A DNA stretch of 64,000 nucleotides from Trebonia sp963773105 (GTDB taxonomy: Bacteria; Actinomycetota; Actinomycetes; Streptosporangiales; Streptosporangiaceae), in contig CAVZAA010000001.1 of the NCBI GenBank assembly GCA_963773105.1, positions 124,001 to 188,000 of the forward strand, written 5' to 3'. Numbering within the stretch: the first letter of the stretch is position 1; each line of letters begins with the position of its first letter. Positions 9,340-17,420 of this stretch are shown here, piece after piece. The notes beneath the pieces are model-generated. The model saw nothing but the letters and a program-made list of their open reading frames with translations, made no database searches and was not told the DNA's origin. The position numbers and the translations under genes were made by a program.

Positions 9340-9921
9340 TCATGTCGTGCCTGGCGCTGGGCTTACCCCGCCTGGTCCCGACCGGGGCGGCGGCTGCCTG
9401 CGGGAGCGCCGCTGCTCTACGGCGACCGCCACCCCGAGAAAAACGGTGAACGCAGCCATTATGACGGCGACCAGAGCCAGGCTGAAGCACGCCGCAACCC
9501 AGGAATGATGGGGACTCGGGCCGGGGACGCCCGCATCGACGTGAGCGCCAATCTCTATGGCGGCGGCCGCGATGGCCAGGCACACGCCCGATATGGCGGC
9601 CGCCTTGGCCAGCGGCCGACGGACCGCCGGGACGGGCGGACGCGCCGGCCCGGTCAGGGCAGCGGCCGACTCGGCCGTGCTCGGCTTGGCCGAGACCGGC
9701 GTCGCCGCAGCCAGTTCGGCCGGGATGTCGGCCGTGAGCGCGGCCAGGTCGGCGTAGGTCCGCGCGGCGAGCGCCCGGCCCGTCCGCGCGGCGAGTTCGT
9801 TCTTCGTCAGCCGGCCATCCACGAACGCGGTCTTCAGCGCCTCGATCGCCTGCTCGCGGTCGGCGTGGCCTGCCCTGAGCCGGTCACGGCCCGCCGCCGG
9901 GTCTTGTGGTCCTGTCGTCAC
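9340..9921 (-). CDS. DUF1707 (SHOCT-like) domain membrane protein
   Basis: 193 aa. GTG 9921 is chosen because GGAGG lies five bases upstream and the DUF1707 domain starts a few residues later (RAGHADREQAIEALKTAF near residue 16 to LAALTADIPAEL near 65). DUF1707 is a common actinobacterial short-helix domain of unknown function, usually fused to membrane segments. A Pro/Ala linker leads to two predicted helices (AISGVCLAIAAAAIEIGA and WVAACFSLALVAVIMAAFTV) and a basic tail. It is divergent from the VapBC operon and belongs to the accessory block between cdsA and rlmN. Confidence 0.75.
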   Translation of the reverse strand: MTTGPQDPAAGRDRLRAGHADREQAIEALKTAFVDGRLTKNELAARTGRALAARTYADLAALTADIPAELAAATPVSAKPSTAESAAALTGPARPPVPAVRRPLAKAAAISGVCLAIAAAAIEIGAHVDAGVPGPSPHHSWVAACFSLALVAVIMAAFTVFLGVAVAVEQRRSRRQPPPRSGPGGVSPAPGTT

Positions 9922-10072
9922 CGGCACCTCCGCTGCCCCGATGCGGCCAAGCGTAACGCGATTGCCCCCCGGCGGCCATGAGCCGCCACGGTCCCCGCAC
10001 CGCCGTGCAGTACCCAGGAGGTCTCCGCGGCGGGGGATTCGATGCACTGCGGGCAGGCAGCACCTGCACATC

Positions 10073-10096
10073 ATGATGCAATGATGATATGATGCA
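10073..10096 (+). promoter_or_regulatory. Possible VapB operator/promoter
   Basis: ATGATGCA occurs at 10073-10080 and again at 10089-10096 with an AT-rich ATGATGATATG between, ending four bases before the vapB ATG. This local AT-rich repeat is unlike its GC-rich surroundings and is placed where an RHH antitoxin would bind to autoregulate. Inferred from position only. Confidence 0.35.
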
Positions 10097-10099
10097 TGT

Positions 10100-10322
10100 A
10101 TGCGTACCACCGTTGACCTTCCCGCTGATCTTCACGCACAGGTGATGGCGATCGCCAGGGACACTCACCGGACGATGAGCGAAACCGTCGCCTTCCTCAT
10201 GCGCCGCGGACTCGGCGAGGGCCGCGGCCGGACTGACGCACAGTGCCGCAACCGGACTGCCCGTTGTCCGCCTAGGGCACATGGTCACCACCGAAGACGT
10301 CCGCGCGCTGGAGGACGATTAA
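10100..10322 (+). CDS. vapB: VapB-type ribbon-helix-helix antitoxin, frame broken by one +1 indel
   Basis: ATG 10100 begins MRTTVDLPADLHAQVMAIA, an RHH DNA-binding strand and helix typical of VapB antitoxins. Near 10220 one extra base shifts the frame. In the corrected frame the C-terminus reads ATGLPVVRLGHMVTTEDVRA and ends EDD at the TAA 10320-10322, directly before the vapC ATG. That tail is the toxin-binding motif seen in many VapBs, so the natural product is about 73 aa. As written, the antitoxin would run out of frame into vapC and lose its toxin-neutralising end. Confidence 0.72.
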
Positions 10323-10724
10323 ATGCCAGCCGTCCTGCTCGACGCCAACGTGCTCATCGCGCTTGTCATTGAAGACCACGTTCACCACGGCCCGGCCGAG
10401 GCGTGGTTCGCAGCGTCCGGGACCGGCTTCGCCACCTGCCCCATCACCCAGGGCAGCCTGATGCGGCTCCTGATCCGCGAGGGCCAGTCCGCCGAATCGG
10501 CCCGTTCGGTGCTGCAGGAGATCGCCGGCAGCCCCCGGCACGAGTTTTGGCCCGACAACGCCTCCTACCATGACATCCCGGTGGCCGGAATCATCGGCCA
10601 CCGTCAGGTGACCGACGCCTACCTGGCGCACCTCGCGCGTTCCTACTCCGCCCGCCTCGCCACCTTCGACCAGGCGCTCGCCAAACTCCACCCAGACGTC
10701 GCGGACCTGATACCGACAGGCTGA
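10323..10724 (+). CDS. vapC: VapC-type PIN-domain toxin ribonuclease
   Basis: 133 aa, normal PIN-toxin length. The acidic metal site is present: D7 in LLDANVLIAL, an acidic position in the TQGSLMRLL segment region, D in QVTDAYLAHLA and D in LATFDQALA. PIN toxins cleave tRNA or rRNA. ATG directly follows the vapB TAA, so translation is coupled. The nucleotidyltransferase gene begins 7 bases after its stop, making a three-gene unit. Confidence 0.86.
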   Translation: MPAVLLDANVLIALVIEDHVHHGPAEAWFAASGTGFATCPITQGSLMRLLIREGQSAESARSVLQEIAGSPRHEFWPDNASYHDIPVAGIIGHRQVTDAYLAHLARSYSARLATFDQALAKLHPDVADLIPTG

Positions 10725-10731
10725 AGGAGCG

Positions 10732-11472
10732 ATGTCGGTGAATGCCCACCCCGCCCGCTCTAGCGGAGCCCAGGAAGGGCCGGCGTTGCTGGCCAGGCTC
10801 CGCGACCGCCTCCTCGACCAAGTGCTCGGGCTGCTGGAGGCTGACCCGGCGGTGGCCGGGGTGGCCCTGGTCGGTTCGCTGGGCCGCGGCGAGGAGGATA
10901 ACTGGAGCGATATCGACCTGTTCATCCTCGCGAGCGGCCAGTTCATCAGGCAGTTCATGAACGAGCCGACGGCCAGCCCCTGGGCGCGGGCCGACCTGCT
11001 CTCGGACGGCCGCCACAACTCGCCCGCAGGCGCCACGTCACTGGGCACAACCCATATCCGGTCAGGGCTGCCGCTCTGGGTTGACCTGCATGTGCACCCG
11101 GCCGGCCGGACGCCGTGGCCGACGGATAGCCGCGTCGTCTTCGCGCGCCGGCCAGTCAAGACCGGGACGCTTTCATTCGGCGAGTTCAACGCCAGCGGCC
11201 CCCGCCAGCCCGCAACTGCCAAGACCGCGGACGAGGTCCGCCGGATACACCTCGGCTACGTCCCCGCCGCCGGCAAGTACGTCGGCCGCCGGTCACCGCG
11301 CGCCGGTGAGATGATCCGCTTCCTGGGGCGGCGTGACTTCAACGACCGCGACCCGGCCGCCCAGATCCGCGCCCTGCGCGGCATCGCGGAAGACCTCTCA
11401 TCCCCGTCCCGGGGCCAGCTCGGCGATGCGGTCGCCTCCTTCCTCGACCTGGTCGAGGCAACCGTCAGCTAG
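10732..11472 (+). CDS. Nucleotidyltransferase-fold protein
   Basis: 246 aa from ATG 10732 with AGGAG five bases upstream. The Pol-beta-type nucleotidyltransferase signature is clear: LVGSLGRGEEDNWSDIDLFIL near residues 46-66 (GSxGRG...DxD), and a later Asp in VDLHVHP near 119 fits the third metal ligand. Such proteins adenylylate small molecules (aminoglycosides) or proteins. Its direct coupling to vapBC suggests either an antibiotic-type modifier or an accessory of the toxin module. No substrate-binding domain I can name follows. Confidence 0.7.
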   Translation: MSVNAHPARSSGAQEGPALLARLRDRLLDQVLGLLEADPAVAGVALVGSLGRGEEDNWSDIDLFILASGQFIRQFMNEPTASPWARADLLSDGRHNSPAGATSLGTTHIRSGLPLWVDLHVHPAGRTPWPTDSRVVFARRPVKTGTLSFGEFNASGPRQPATAKTADEVRRIHLGYVPAAGKYVGRRSPRAGEMIRFLGRRDFNDRDPAAQIRALRGIAEDLSSPSRGQLGDAVASFLDLVEATVS

Positions 11473-11485
11473 GGACGGCCGAGTG

Positions 11486-12610
11486 CTAGCGGGCGGCCAC
11501 CGACGGCGGCTGCACGATCCAGCTGCGGCCCTGGGCGGCGAGGTGGCTGACCAGGCTGGCCGAGCCGTGCTCCTTGGCCAGCTGCCGGGACCGTTCGGTG
11601 ATCGGGATGATCCAGAGCCACCGGACCGGGTCGCCGTCGACGGAGAACCCGGACAGGTCGGGCGCCGGCGGGCCGGCCAGCCCGGACGGGTCCTCGAGCA
11701 GCAGGACCCCCTCGTAGCCGCCGCCGAGGGGGAAGGTCCCCGGCTTGTCGTACCAGCGGATGCTGTGCCCCGGGCCGAACCACGTCACCGCGCGCCACGG
11801 ATACCCGGCCAGCCAGAGGAAGATCAGCGCGGCTACCCCGGACGGCAGCGTGGTCGCGACCGCCAGTTCGACCCGGCCGTACCCGGTGGGGTCCTCGACC
11901 ACCTGCTCGACGACCGGCATCCGCTGCGCGCTCATCCCGATGGTGGACAGCACCGTGTAGGGCCGGCCGGGTCCCGGCGGCCGCTCGGAGATGGCGATCG
12001 CCGGGCGCTTGCCCGGCGCGCCGTCCCAGTAATGCGCGCCCGGCCCGAGCCGGGAGGTGAGGTGCCCCAGCGCGGCGGACTGGAACTGCGCCCAGCCGCC
12101 CGCGGAATCGCGCCACTGCCAGAACTCGGCCGCCCGCTCCACCCGGGGCCCGAGCCCCTCGATGGCCTCGTCGAGGTCCCAGGCGAACGGGGTCTGGCCG
12201 ATGACGTCCCGGCTGTAGCCGGGCATGCCCCTGGTGGAGTCGGCCCAGCCGGGGATGACGGCGAGCAGGGTGCCGCGCTCGAGCAGCGCCACGCCGTCGC
12301 CCTCCTCGAACCAGAGCGCCTGCAGGGTGGCCGGGTCGAGCGGGGGCCTGCCGCGCGGGTGCCTGGTCCGGCCCTCGGGCATAACCGGGGCCTGACCGGC
12401 GTTGATCCTGTCCGGATCGGTAGTGCGCGGTGCCCGGACATGGTTTGCTAGCCAGGTGGCGACGATCACCGTCGTTTCGTCACGTAGGTACGCAGCCGTC
12501 GTGGCGCCGTCGAACTCGACCGTCAGCCGCCTGGACCCGTACGGGCTCACGCTGTCAAGCAGCGTGACGGCCGGCGGGAACGGATCGGGACCAGACAGCA
12601 TAATCGCCAT
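11486..12610 (-). CDS. Suppressor-of-fused (SUFU) domain protein
   Basis: About 374 aa. The C-terminal 170 residues match the bacterial SUFU fold pattern: YTVLSTIGMSAQRMP, LPSGVAALIFLWLAGYPWRAV, and the ending RWLWIIPITERSRQLAKEHGS. Bacterial SUFU proteins are often immunity or antitoxin-like partners in polymorphic toxin loci, though many are orphans. The N-terminal half (LTVEFDGATTAAYLRDETTV) is not recognised. The start is uncertain: ATG 12610 has no good Shine-Dalgarno, and a TTG at 12646 has GGAG nearby. Convergent with the nucleotidyltransferase, divergent from rlmN. Confidence 0.68.
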   Translation of the reverse strand: MAIMLSGPDPFPPAVTLLDSVSPYGSRRLTVEFDGATTAAYLRDETTVIVATWLANHVRAPRTTDPDRINAGQAPVMPEGRTRHPRGRPPLDPATLQALWFEEGDGVALLERGTLLAVIPGWADSTRGMPGYSRDVIGQTPFAWDLDEAIEGLGPRVERAAEFWQWRDSAGGWAQFQSAALGHLTSRLGPGAHYWDGAPGKRPAIAISERPPGPGRPYTVLSTIGMSAQRMPVVEQVVEDPTGYGRVELAVATTLPSGVAALIFLWLAGYPWRAVTWFGPGHSIRWYDKPGTFPLGGGYEGVLLLEDPSGLAGPPAPDLSGFSVDGDPVRWLWIIPITERSRQLAKEHGSASLVSHLAAQGRSWIVQPPSVAAR

Positions 12611-12707
12611 ATTCCCACTATCGTCCTGTTTGCCCTCCGCAATCAAGTACTTACGCAGAGTGCTACAGCGGTAGTTGTCGTCAGAGTGTCGCCCGAACGG
12701 AGTCGCA

Positions 12708-13841
12708 GTGTCTCGACCACCTCGCCACCTCGCCGATCTTGAGCTGGCCGAGCGGCGGGAGGCCGTCGCGGCGCTCGGCGAGCGGGCATTCCGGGCGGAT
12801 CAGCTGTCCCGGCATTACTTCGCACGGTACACCGACTCGCCCGAGGACATGACCGACCTGCCGGCCGGCGTCCGTACCGCCCTGGCCGGAGAGCTGCTGC
12901 CCCGGCTGCTGACCTCCGAGCGCGAGCAGGCGTGCGACGACGGCGCGACCCGCAAGATGCTGTGGCGGCTGCACGACGGCGCGCTGGTCGAGTCGGTCCT
13001 GATGAAGTACTCCGACCGGGTCACGATGTGCGTGTCGTCGCAGGCCGGCTGCGGGATGGGCTGCCCGTTCTGCGCGACCGGCCAGGCCGGCTTGACGCGG
13101 AACCTGTCCACCGCCGAGATCGTCGCCCAGGTGGTCGCGGGGGAGCGGGTGCTGCAGGCCGATAACCCCACTCTGAACGGCAGCCCCACGAGTACCTCAC
13201 GTGTCTCCAACATCGTTTTCATGGGCATGGGGGAGCCGCTCGCCAACTACAAGAGCGTGCTCGGCGCGGTCCGGCGCCTCTCCGACCCGGTGCCTTCCGG
13301 GCTCGGCATCTCGCAGCGCTCGCTGACCGTCTCGACCGTCGGCCTGGTGCCCGCGATCCGGCGGCTGACCGAGGAGAAGCTGACCGTGCGGCTCGCGGTC
13401 TCGCTACACGCGCCCGACGACGAGGCCCGGGACGAGCTCGTCCCGGTGAACCGCCGCTGGAAGGTGGCCGAGGTTCTGGACGCGGCCTGGGACTACGCGG
13501 CCGCGACCGGCCGCCGCATCTCCATCGAGTACGCGCTGATCAGGGACGTCAACGATCAGGGGTGGCGGGCCGACCTGCTTGGCCAGCTCCTCAGCGGCCA
13601 CCTGGTCCACGTCAACCTGATCCCGCTCAACCCGACCCCCGGCTCGAAGTGGACGGCCTCCAGGCCGGGCGTCCAGGAGGAGTTCGTCCGCCGGATCGCC
13701 GATCACGGCGTCGCGGTCACCGTCAGGGACACCCGCGGCCGCGAGATCGACGGCGCCTGCGGCCAGCTCGCGGCGACCGTCACCGGCCGCTCCGTCGGTC
13801 CCGCCCGCCGCCCTGGCACCCACCTCCTCCCGCTCGCCTAG
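12708..13841 (+). CDS. rlmN: 23S rRNA (adenine2503-C2)/tRNA methyltransferase RlmN
   Basis: 377 aa from GTG 12708 with GGAG five bases upstream. The radical-SAM cluster motif is CGMGCPFC with C115, C119 and C122; FMGMGEPLANYKSV and the catalytic cysteine in the C-terminal GACGQL (near residue 358) are present. RlmN makes m2A2503 in 23S rRNA and m2A37 in some tRNAs. In related genomes it is the next gene after cdsA; here it is separated by the accessory block and has its own upstream region. Confidence 0.94.
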   Translation: MSRPPRHLADLELAERREAVAALGERAFRADQLSRHYFARYTDSPEDMTDLPAGVRTALAGELLPRLLTSEREQACDDGATRKMLWRLHDGALVESVLMKYSDRVTMCVSSQAGCGMGCPFCATGQAGLTRNLSTAEIVAQVVAGERVLQADNPTLNGSPTSTSRVSNIVFMGMGEPLANYKSVLGAVRRLSDPVPSGLGISQRSLTVSTVGLVPAIRRLTEEKLTVRLAVSLHAPDDEARDELVPVNRRWKVAEVLDAAWDYAAATGRRISIEYALIRDVNDQGWRADLLGQLLSGHLVHVNLIPLNPTPGSKWTASRPGVQEEFVRRIADHGVAVTVRDTRGREIDGACGQLAATVTGRSVGPARRPGTHLLPLA

Positions 13842-13886
13842 CCCCCTGCCCCAGAAGGCTGGCCGCTGCGGGACAATGCCGGGGTG

Positions 13887-14549
13887 ATGTGGTGGAAGGG
13901 CCTCAATCGGCGGGTTGGAACAGCGCGGCGCCAAGCCGTGTGGCACGCGGTGCACTGGGGCTGGCGCGAGTTCCAGCAGGCCGGCATGGTGACCGCCGAC
14001 ACGCCCGCGGGCAGGGCCTTCGCCCGGTTCGGCCGGGGGTCGCTGATGGCGTTCCCGGCCGGGTCGGTCTTCGGCGAGGGCTCGATTGAGATCGGCGATG
14101 ACACGCTGATCGGCGCGCTGGTCAGCCTGTCGGCGGGCATCCTCCCCGGCCAGGACCTCGGCCCGAACGCGGTGCTGCGGGTCGGCGACCGCTGCGTGAT
14201 CGGCCGCGGCAGCCACATCGTCGCGCACGAGAACGTCGAGATCGGCGACGACGTGTGGACCGGCCCCTATGTCTACATCACCGACCAGAACCACGGCTAC
14301 GAGGACCCGGACGTCCCGATCGGCCGCCAGTTCCCGGTGAACCGCCCGGTCCGCATCGGCAGCGGCTCGTGGCTTGGCGCGGGCGCCATCGTGCTCCCCG
14401 GCGCCAGGATCGGCCGGAACGTGGTGATCGCGGCCGGGTCGGTGGTCCGCGGCGAGATACCCGACCGGTGCGTGGTGGCGGGCGTCCCCGCCAGGATCAT
14501 CCGCGAGCACACCGACGCGGGCTGGCTGTCGCCCGGGGCCCCGGCCTGA
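13887..14549 (+). CDS. Left-handed beta-helix (hexapeptide repeat) acyltransferase
   Basis: 220 aa; ATG 13887 is preceded by an in-frame GTG, either could start. After a basic amphipathic N-terminus the protein is built of hexapeptide coils (IEIGDDTLIGALVSLSAG, VLRVGDRCVIGRGSHIV, VRIGSGSWLGAGAIVLPG) with the ITDQNHGYEDP loop holding the catalytic His of the maltose/galactoside acetyltransferase superfamily. It probably transfers an acetyl or acyl group to a sugar or lipid; the substrate cannot be read from sequence. It is immediately downstream of rlmN and may share its transcript. Confidence 0.8.
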   Translation: MWWKGLNRRVGTARRQAVWHAVHWGWREFQQAGMVTADTPAGRAFARFGRGSLMAFPAGSVFGEGSIEIGDDTLIGALVSLSAGILPGQDLGPNAVLRVGDRCVIGRGSHIVAHENVEIGDDVWTGPYVYITDQNHGYEDPDVPIGRQFPVNRPVRIGSGSWLGAGAIVLPGARIGRNVVIAAGSVVRGEIPDRCVVAGVPARIIREHTDAGWLSPGAPA

Positions 14550-14632
14550 GGCGGGCCCTTGTCGCCGCCGGCCGTGGGCGGCGAACGCTGGCGCCGGGAG
14601 GGCGGCCGCTGTGCGTGGCCGCGCTCCCGGCG

Positions 14633-14857
14633 CTATTTCGAATCCGCCTGTTGGCCGTTCGCCTCGTCGGAACGGGGGCGGCCGGGTCGGCGCATCGCGC
14701 CGGCCTCGCGTGGCAGCCGGCCGGCGTCGCCGAGGGCGCGGCGGAGCATGAACTCGATCTGGGCGTTGGTGGAGCGCATCTCGTCGGCCGCCCACTTGGC
14801 CAAGGCGTCGTGGACGGCCGGGTCGAGCCGGAGAAGGATGCTTTTGCGTTCTGCCAT
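14633..14857 (-). CDS. Small ribbon-helix-helix type protein paired with SPFH gene
   Basis: 74 aa. The N-terminal 45 residues (SILLRLDPAVHDALAKWA then STNAQIEFMLRRAL) match the RHH/Arc fold of DNA-binding proteins; the rest is a basic, Pro/Arg-rich tail. Its ATG lies eight bases after the SPFH stop codon, so it is translated from the same message. RHH genes are frequently found behind small SPFH genes in actinobacteria. A DNA-binding autoregulator is likely, but binding the SPFH protein is equally possible. Confidence 0.72.
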   Translation of the reverse strand: MAERKSILLRLDPAVHDALAKWAADEMRSTNAQIEFMLRRALGDAGRLPREAGAMRRPGRPRSDEANGQQADSK

Positions 14858-14865
14858 GAGATCCG

Positions 14866-15798
14866 TCAGGAGTAGAGGGAGCCGGTGTTCACCACTTGCT
14901 GGGTGGCCTGTTCGCTGCAGAGCACCACCAGCAGGTTGGAGACCATGGCGGCCTTGCGCTCCTCGTCGAGCTCGACCACGTTCTCCTCGTCGAGGCGTGC
15001 AAGGGCCAGCTTGACCATACCGACCGCGCCCTCGACGATCTTGGTCCGGGCGCCGACGACCGCGCTCGCCGCCTGCTGGCGGAGCATGGCCTGGGCGATC
15101 TCGGGCGCGTAGGAGAGCCGGGTGAGGCGGGTCTCGATGACCTGCACGCCGGCCGCGAGCACCCGCTGATTGAGCTCGGCGGTCAGCTTCCCTGTGATCT
15201 CCTCGGCGTTCTCCCGCAGCGACAGCGCGTCGGTGCCCCGGCTGTCGTAGGGGTAGCTGGAGGCGATGTGCCTGACGGCGGTCTCGGCTTGGATGGCGAC
15301 GAACTTCGCGTAGTCGTCGACCTGGTAGGTGGCCTGCGCGGTGTCCTGCACCTGCCAGACGATCACGGCGGCGATCTCGATCGGGTTGCCGTCGGCGTCG
15401 TTCACCTTGGCCTGGGCCGTCTCCAGGTTCCTGATCCTGGTGGAGACCGGGATGCGGTTGGCGAACGGGTTCACCCACTGCATGCCGGGCTCGCGGACGG
15501 TGCCCTTGTAATTGCCGAACAGCTGCACGACGTGCGCCCGTCCCGGCGCGACAACGATAATGCCGCGCAGGACGAAGCTGACGATGAAGCTGAGGACGAT
15601 GCCCACGACGATGAAGGCCGCCCGCAGGCCGCCGGTGTGCACCGCGCTCTGCCAGAACGAGACGACGGTCGCGGCCAGCAGGACGAAATCGATCGTGAAC
15701 AGCACGACGCCGCGGATGTACCAGGCCTCATGCTCGTGCATCGGCTGGGCGGGGGTGTAGAGGGGAGTGGTGGCCGGAACTTGAGTCTGGGCTGTCAT
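14866..15798 (-). CDS. SPFH/Band 7 (stomatin-like) membrane protein
   Basis: 310 aa from ATG 15798 with GGAGGTGGGCA upstream. Two N-terminal membrane helices (VVLFTIDFVLLAATVVSFW and AFIVVGIVLSFIVSFVLRG) are followed by the SPFH domain from about residue 88 (VAPGRAHVVQLFGNYKGTV, GMQWVNPFANRIPVSTR) and a long alpha-helical region with the typical AEIAQAMLRQQAASAVVGAR segment. SPFH proteins form ring-like scaffolds in membrane microdomains and often control proteases or respond to membrane stress. It leads a two-gene operon with the RHH protein. Confidence 0.88.
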   Translation of the reverse strand: MTAQTQVPATTPLYTPAQPMHEHEAWYIRGVVLFTIDFVLLAATVVSFWQSAVHTGGLRAAFIVVGIVLSFIVSFVLRGIIVVAPGRAHVVQLFGNYKGTVREPGMQWVNPFANRIPVSTRIRNLETAQAKVNDADGNPIEIAAVIVWQVQDTAQATYQVDDYAKFVAIQAETAVRHIASSYPYDSRGTDALSLRENAEEITGKLTAELNQRVLAAGVQVIETRLTRLSYAPEIAQAMLRQQAASAVVGARTKIVEGAVGMVKLALARLDEENVVELDEERKAAMVSNLLVVLCSEQATQQVVNTGSLYS

Positions 15799-15841
15799 TG
15801 CCCACCTCCAGGAGAGTTTCTCTGATACCAAAGGCTATCAT

Positions 15842-15853
15842 ACTGATATCAGT
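15842..15853. promoter_or_regulatory. 12-bp palindrome upstream of SPFH operon
   Basis: ACTGATATCAGT is a perfect palindrome about 45 bases before the SPFH start, next to a second imperfect repeat (CTGATACC...GGCTATC at about 15821-15840). The patch is AT-rich in a GC-rich region. It is well placed as an operator, possibly for the RHH protein encoded in the same operon. Confidence 0.45.
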
Positions 15854-15926
15854 TTTTTCCGCAAGCCCCGTTCTCCCGGGAAAGTCCTCATTGCCGGCGG
15901 TCAGCGGGACGCCACCGGGCGAACGC

Positions 15927-16295
15927 CTAGATCTTGGGCGCGAACATCTCTCCGTGCAGCGCGCGCTCGACCAGGGCGACGGCCCGCGCGGTGGCGGCCA
16001 GCCGGCGGCCCTCGGTGCGGTAGGCGGCGAGCACGGCGTCGACCGCGTGCGGCGGGATCGCCTCGCCGAGCTCGGTCCGCGTCGTGCGGTAGGCCGCCCG
16101 CGCGCCCTCGACGCACGCCTGCGTGTGATGACGGGCCATCGCGGCGAGCGCCGCCGGGTGGCGGCGGAGCACGCCGTGCAGCCGGTAGTCGGGCGGAACG
16201 ACGCCGAGAAGCCAGTCGACAGCGGTTGTCTCGAAGTCCTCGGTGCCCGGCGGATGCACTCCGGTCGGCCAGTCCGGCGGTATGTACGCAGCCAT
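15927..16295 (-). CDS. Conserved hypothetical protein
   Basis: 122 aa from ATG 16295. The start of the protein (IPPDWPTGVHPPGTEDFE) and the following PPDYRLHGVLRRHP resemble a small soluble actinobacterial family I recall as uncharacterised; I cannot assign a function. It is predicted mainly helical with no membrane segment or signal. TATGCT lies seven bases before the ATG with no Shine-Dalgarno between, so it is probably leaderless. It is followed by the SPFH control region. Confidence 0.6.
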   Translation of the reverse strand: MAAYIPPDWPTGVHPPGTEDFETTAVDWLLGVVPPDYRLHGVLRRHPAALAAMARHHTQACVEGARAAYRTTRTELGEAIPPHAVDAVLAAYRTEGRRLAATARAVALVERALHGEMFAPKI

Positions 16296-16390
16296 AATCG
16301 CAGCATAACACGCCATCGAACGGCAATTCGATCAACCTCTCCAAGCTACCCGTCCCGTCCGTGCCCGTTCCCTTTTGTGACTCCCAGGGC

Positions 16391-16762
16391 TCATGATCGT
16401 CCGGCTCTGGCGGTCCAGGCGGTTGCGAGGCTGATGACTGCGGCTGAGGGCCAGATTGTCCAGGCGATGGGGCTGTGCAGCAGGAGAGCGCTCGCCGCCA
16501 GGGCGGCGAGGATGAGGCTGACCGCACTGATGTATCTGCCAGGCCGGTGCCGGCCCGCGGAGTTCCGCTCCTCCAGCATTTCGTCTACGATCTCGGCGAT
16601 CCGGTCGTCGATCGCGTCGCCGAGGCGGGTCGGGAGTTCGTCGTCCGGCGGCAGGCGCGCGTCGAGCCCGGCCGGGCCGCGCGCTGGCGGCGATTGGCGG
16701 CGCTGGTGCTGGGCCGGCCGGGGGACGTCGGCCCCGTGAGCCGGGGTCCGGGCGGTGTGCAC
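16391..16762 (-). CDS. Hypothetical two-helix membrane protein
   Basis: About 123 aa from GTG 16762; the start is weakly supported and the N-terminal 40 residues are Pro/Arg-rich. The middle holds an acidic helix (DAIDDRIAEIVDEMLEERN) followed by two hydrophobic segments (ISAVSLILAALAASALLL and AWTIWPSAAVISLATAWTA). No family recognised. The acidic helix before a helical hairpin is reminiscent of small envelope proteins with HAAS-like architecture, and a HAAS protein gene lies immediately upstream. Confidence 0.45.
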   Translation of the reverse strand: MHTARTPAHGADVPRPAQHQRRQSPPARGPAGLDARLPPDDELPTRLGDAIDDRIAEIVDEMLEERNSAGRHRPGRYISAVSLILAALAASALLLHSPIAWTIWPSAAVISLATAWTARAGRS

Positions 16763-16820
16763 CGGGTGCGGTCCTTCCGTTTCGCGGCGGAGCCAGTCAG
16801 TTGACGACTCAGCGGGCTGG

Positions 16821-17420
16821 TCAGGTAAAGGTGGAGTGTTGCTGACGACGCGTCCTCATCAGGTGGATCGGCGGCAGCAAGTGAGCGGCGAGACCGATTA
16901 CGGCCAGCAGTATGGCGACTGCGAGCGGGAGGGTGAACCCCTTGGCTGTGCAGCCAGCCGACCCCGGGCAGCCGGCTGCCGCGCGCAATGCGGCCACGAG
17001 GCCGATGAAAAGAGCCACCAGGCCGGCGAGCGGCACGAAGGTGGCGATCAGCTGGTCACGCCGGCTCCATGTCGGGGAGGTCCACAGGATCAGCATCCCG
17101 GCGATCCAGCCCAGCCCGCTCGCGAGCGGGCCGAAGATGATCAGCCACGGCGCCCAGGCGTCCCAGCGGCGGCTGCCCGGGGGCGGTGCGCCTGCCTCTG
17201 CGGCGATGGCAGCGGGGTCGCCGACCCTATCCAGGAGCGTCCGGACACTTGCCGCGTCGCCGGGATCGAGCCCGGTCCGCCCCTCGTCGATGTGCCCGTG
17301 CACTTCGGCGAGGATCTCCTCCCTGCGGGAGGCGTCGACGCCCCCCAGCGCCGCGTCCAGCTGCGCCAGATAGCGCCGGACGAGCTTGTCGGCCTCGCCG
17401 GCCGATTGCCTGGATGTCAC
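16821..17420 (-). CDS. HAAS-domain membrane protein downstream of PadR
   Basis: 199 aa from GTG 17420, which overlaps the padR stop as GTGA and has GGGAG upstream. The first 75 residues (LVRRYLAQLDAALGGVDA, SRREEILAEVHGHIDEG) are the HAAS/DUF1700-type helical domain, followed by about four membrane helices (APWLIIFGPLASGLGWIAG, LIATFVPLAGLVALFIGLV, FTLPLAVAILLAVIGLAAHLL). HAAS proteins are typically co-encoded with PadR-family repressors and are thought to interact with them or with envelope machinery; the exact role is unknown. Confidence 0.78.
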   Translation of the reverse strand: MTSRQSAGEADKLVRRYLAQLDAALGGVDASRREEILAEVHGHIDEGRTGLDPGDAASVRTLLDRVGDPAAIAAEAGAPPPGSRRWDAWAPWLIIFGPLASGLGWIAGMLILWTSPTWSRRDQLIATFVPLAGLVALFIGLVAALRAAAGCPGSAGCTAKGFTLPLAVAILLAVIGLAAHLLPPIHLMRTRRQQHSTFT

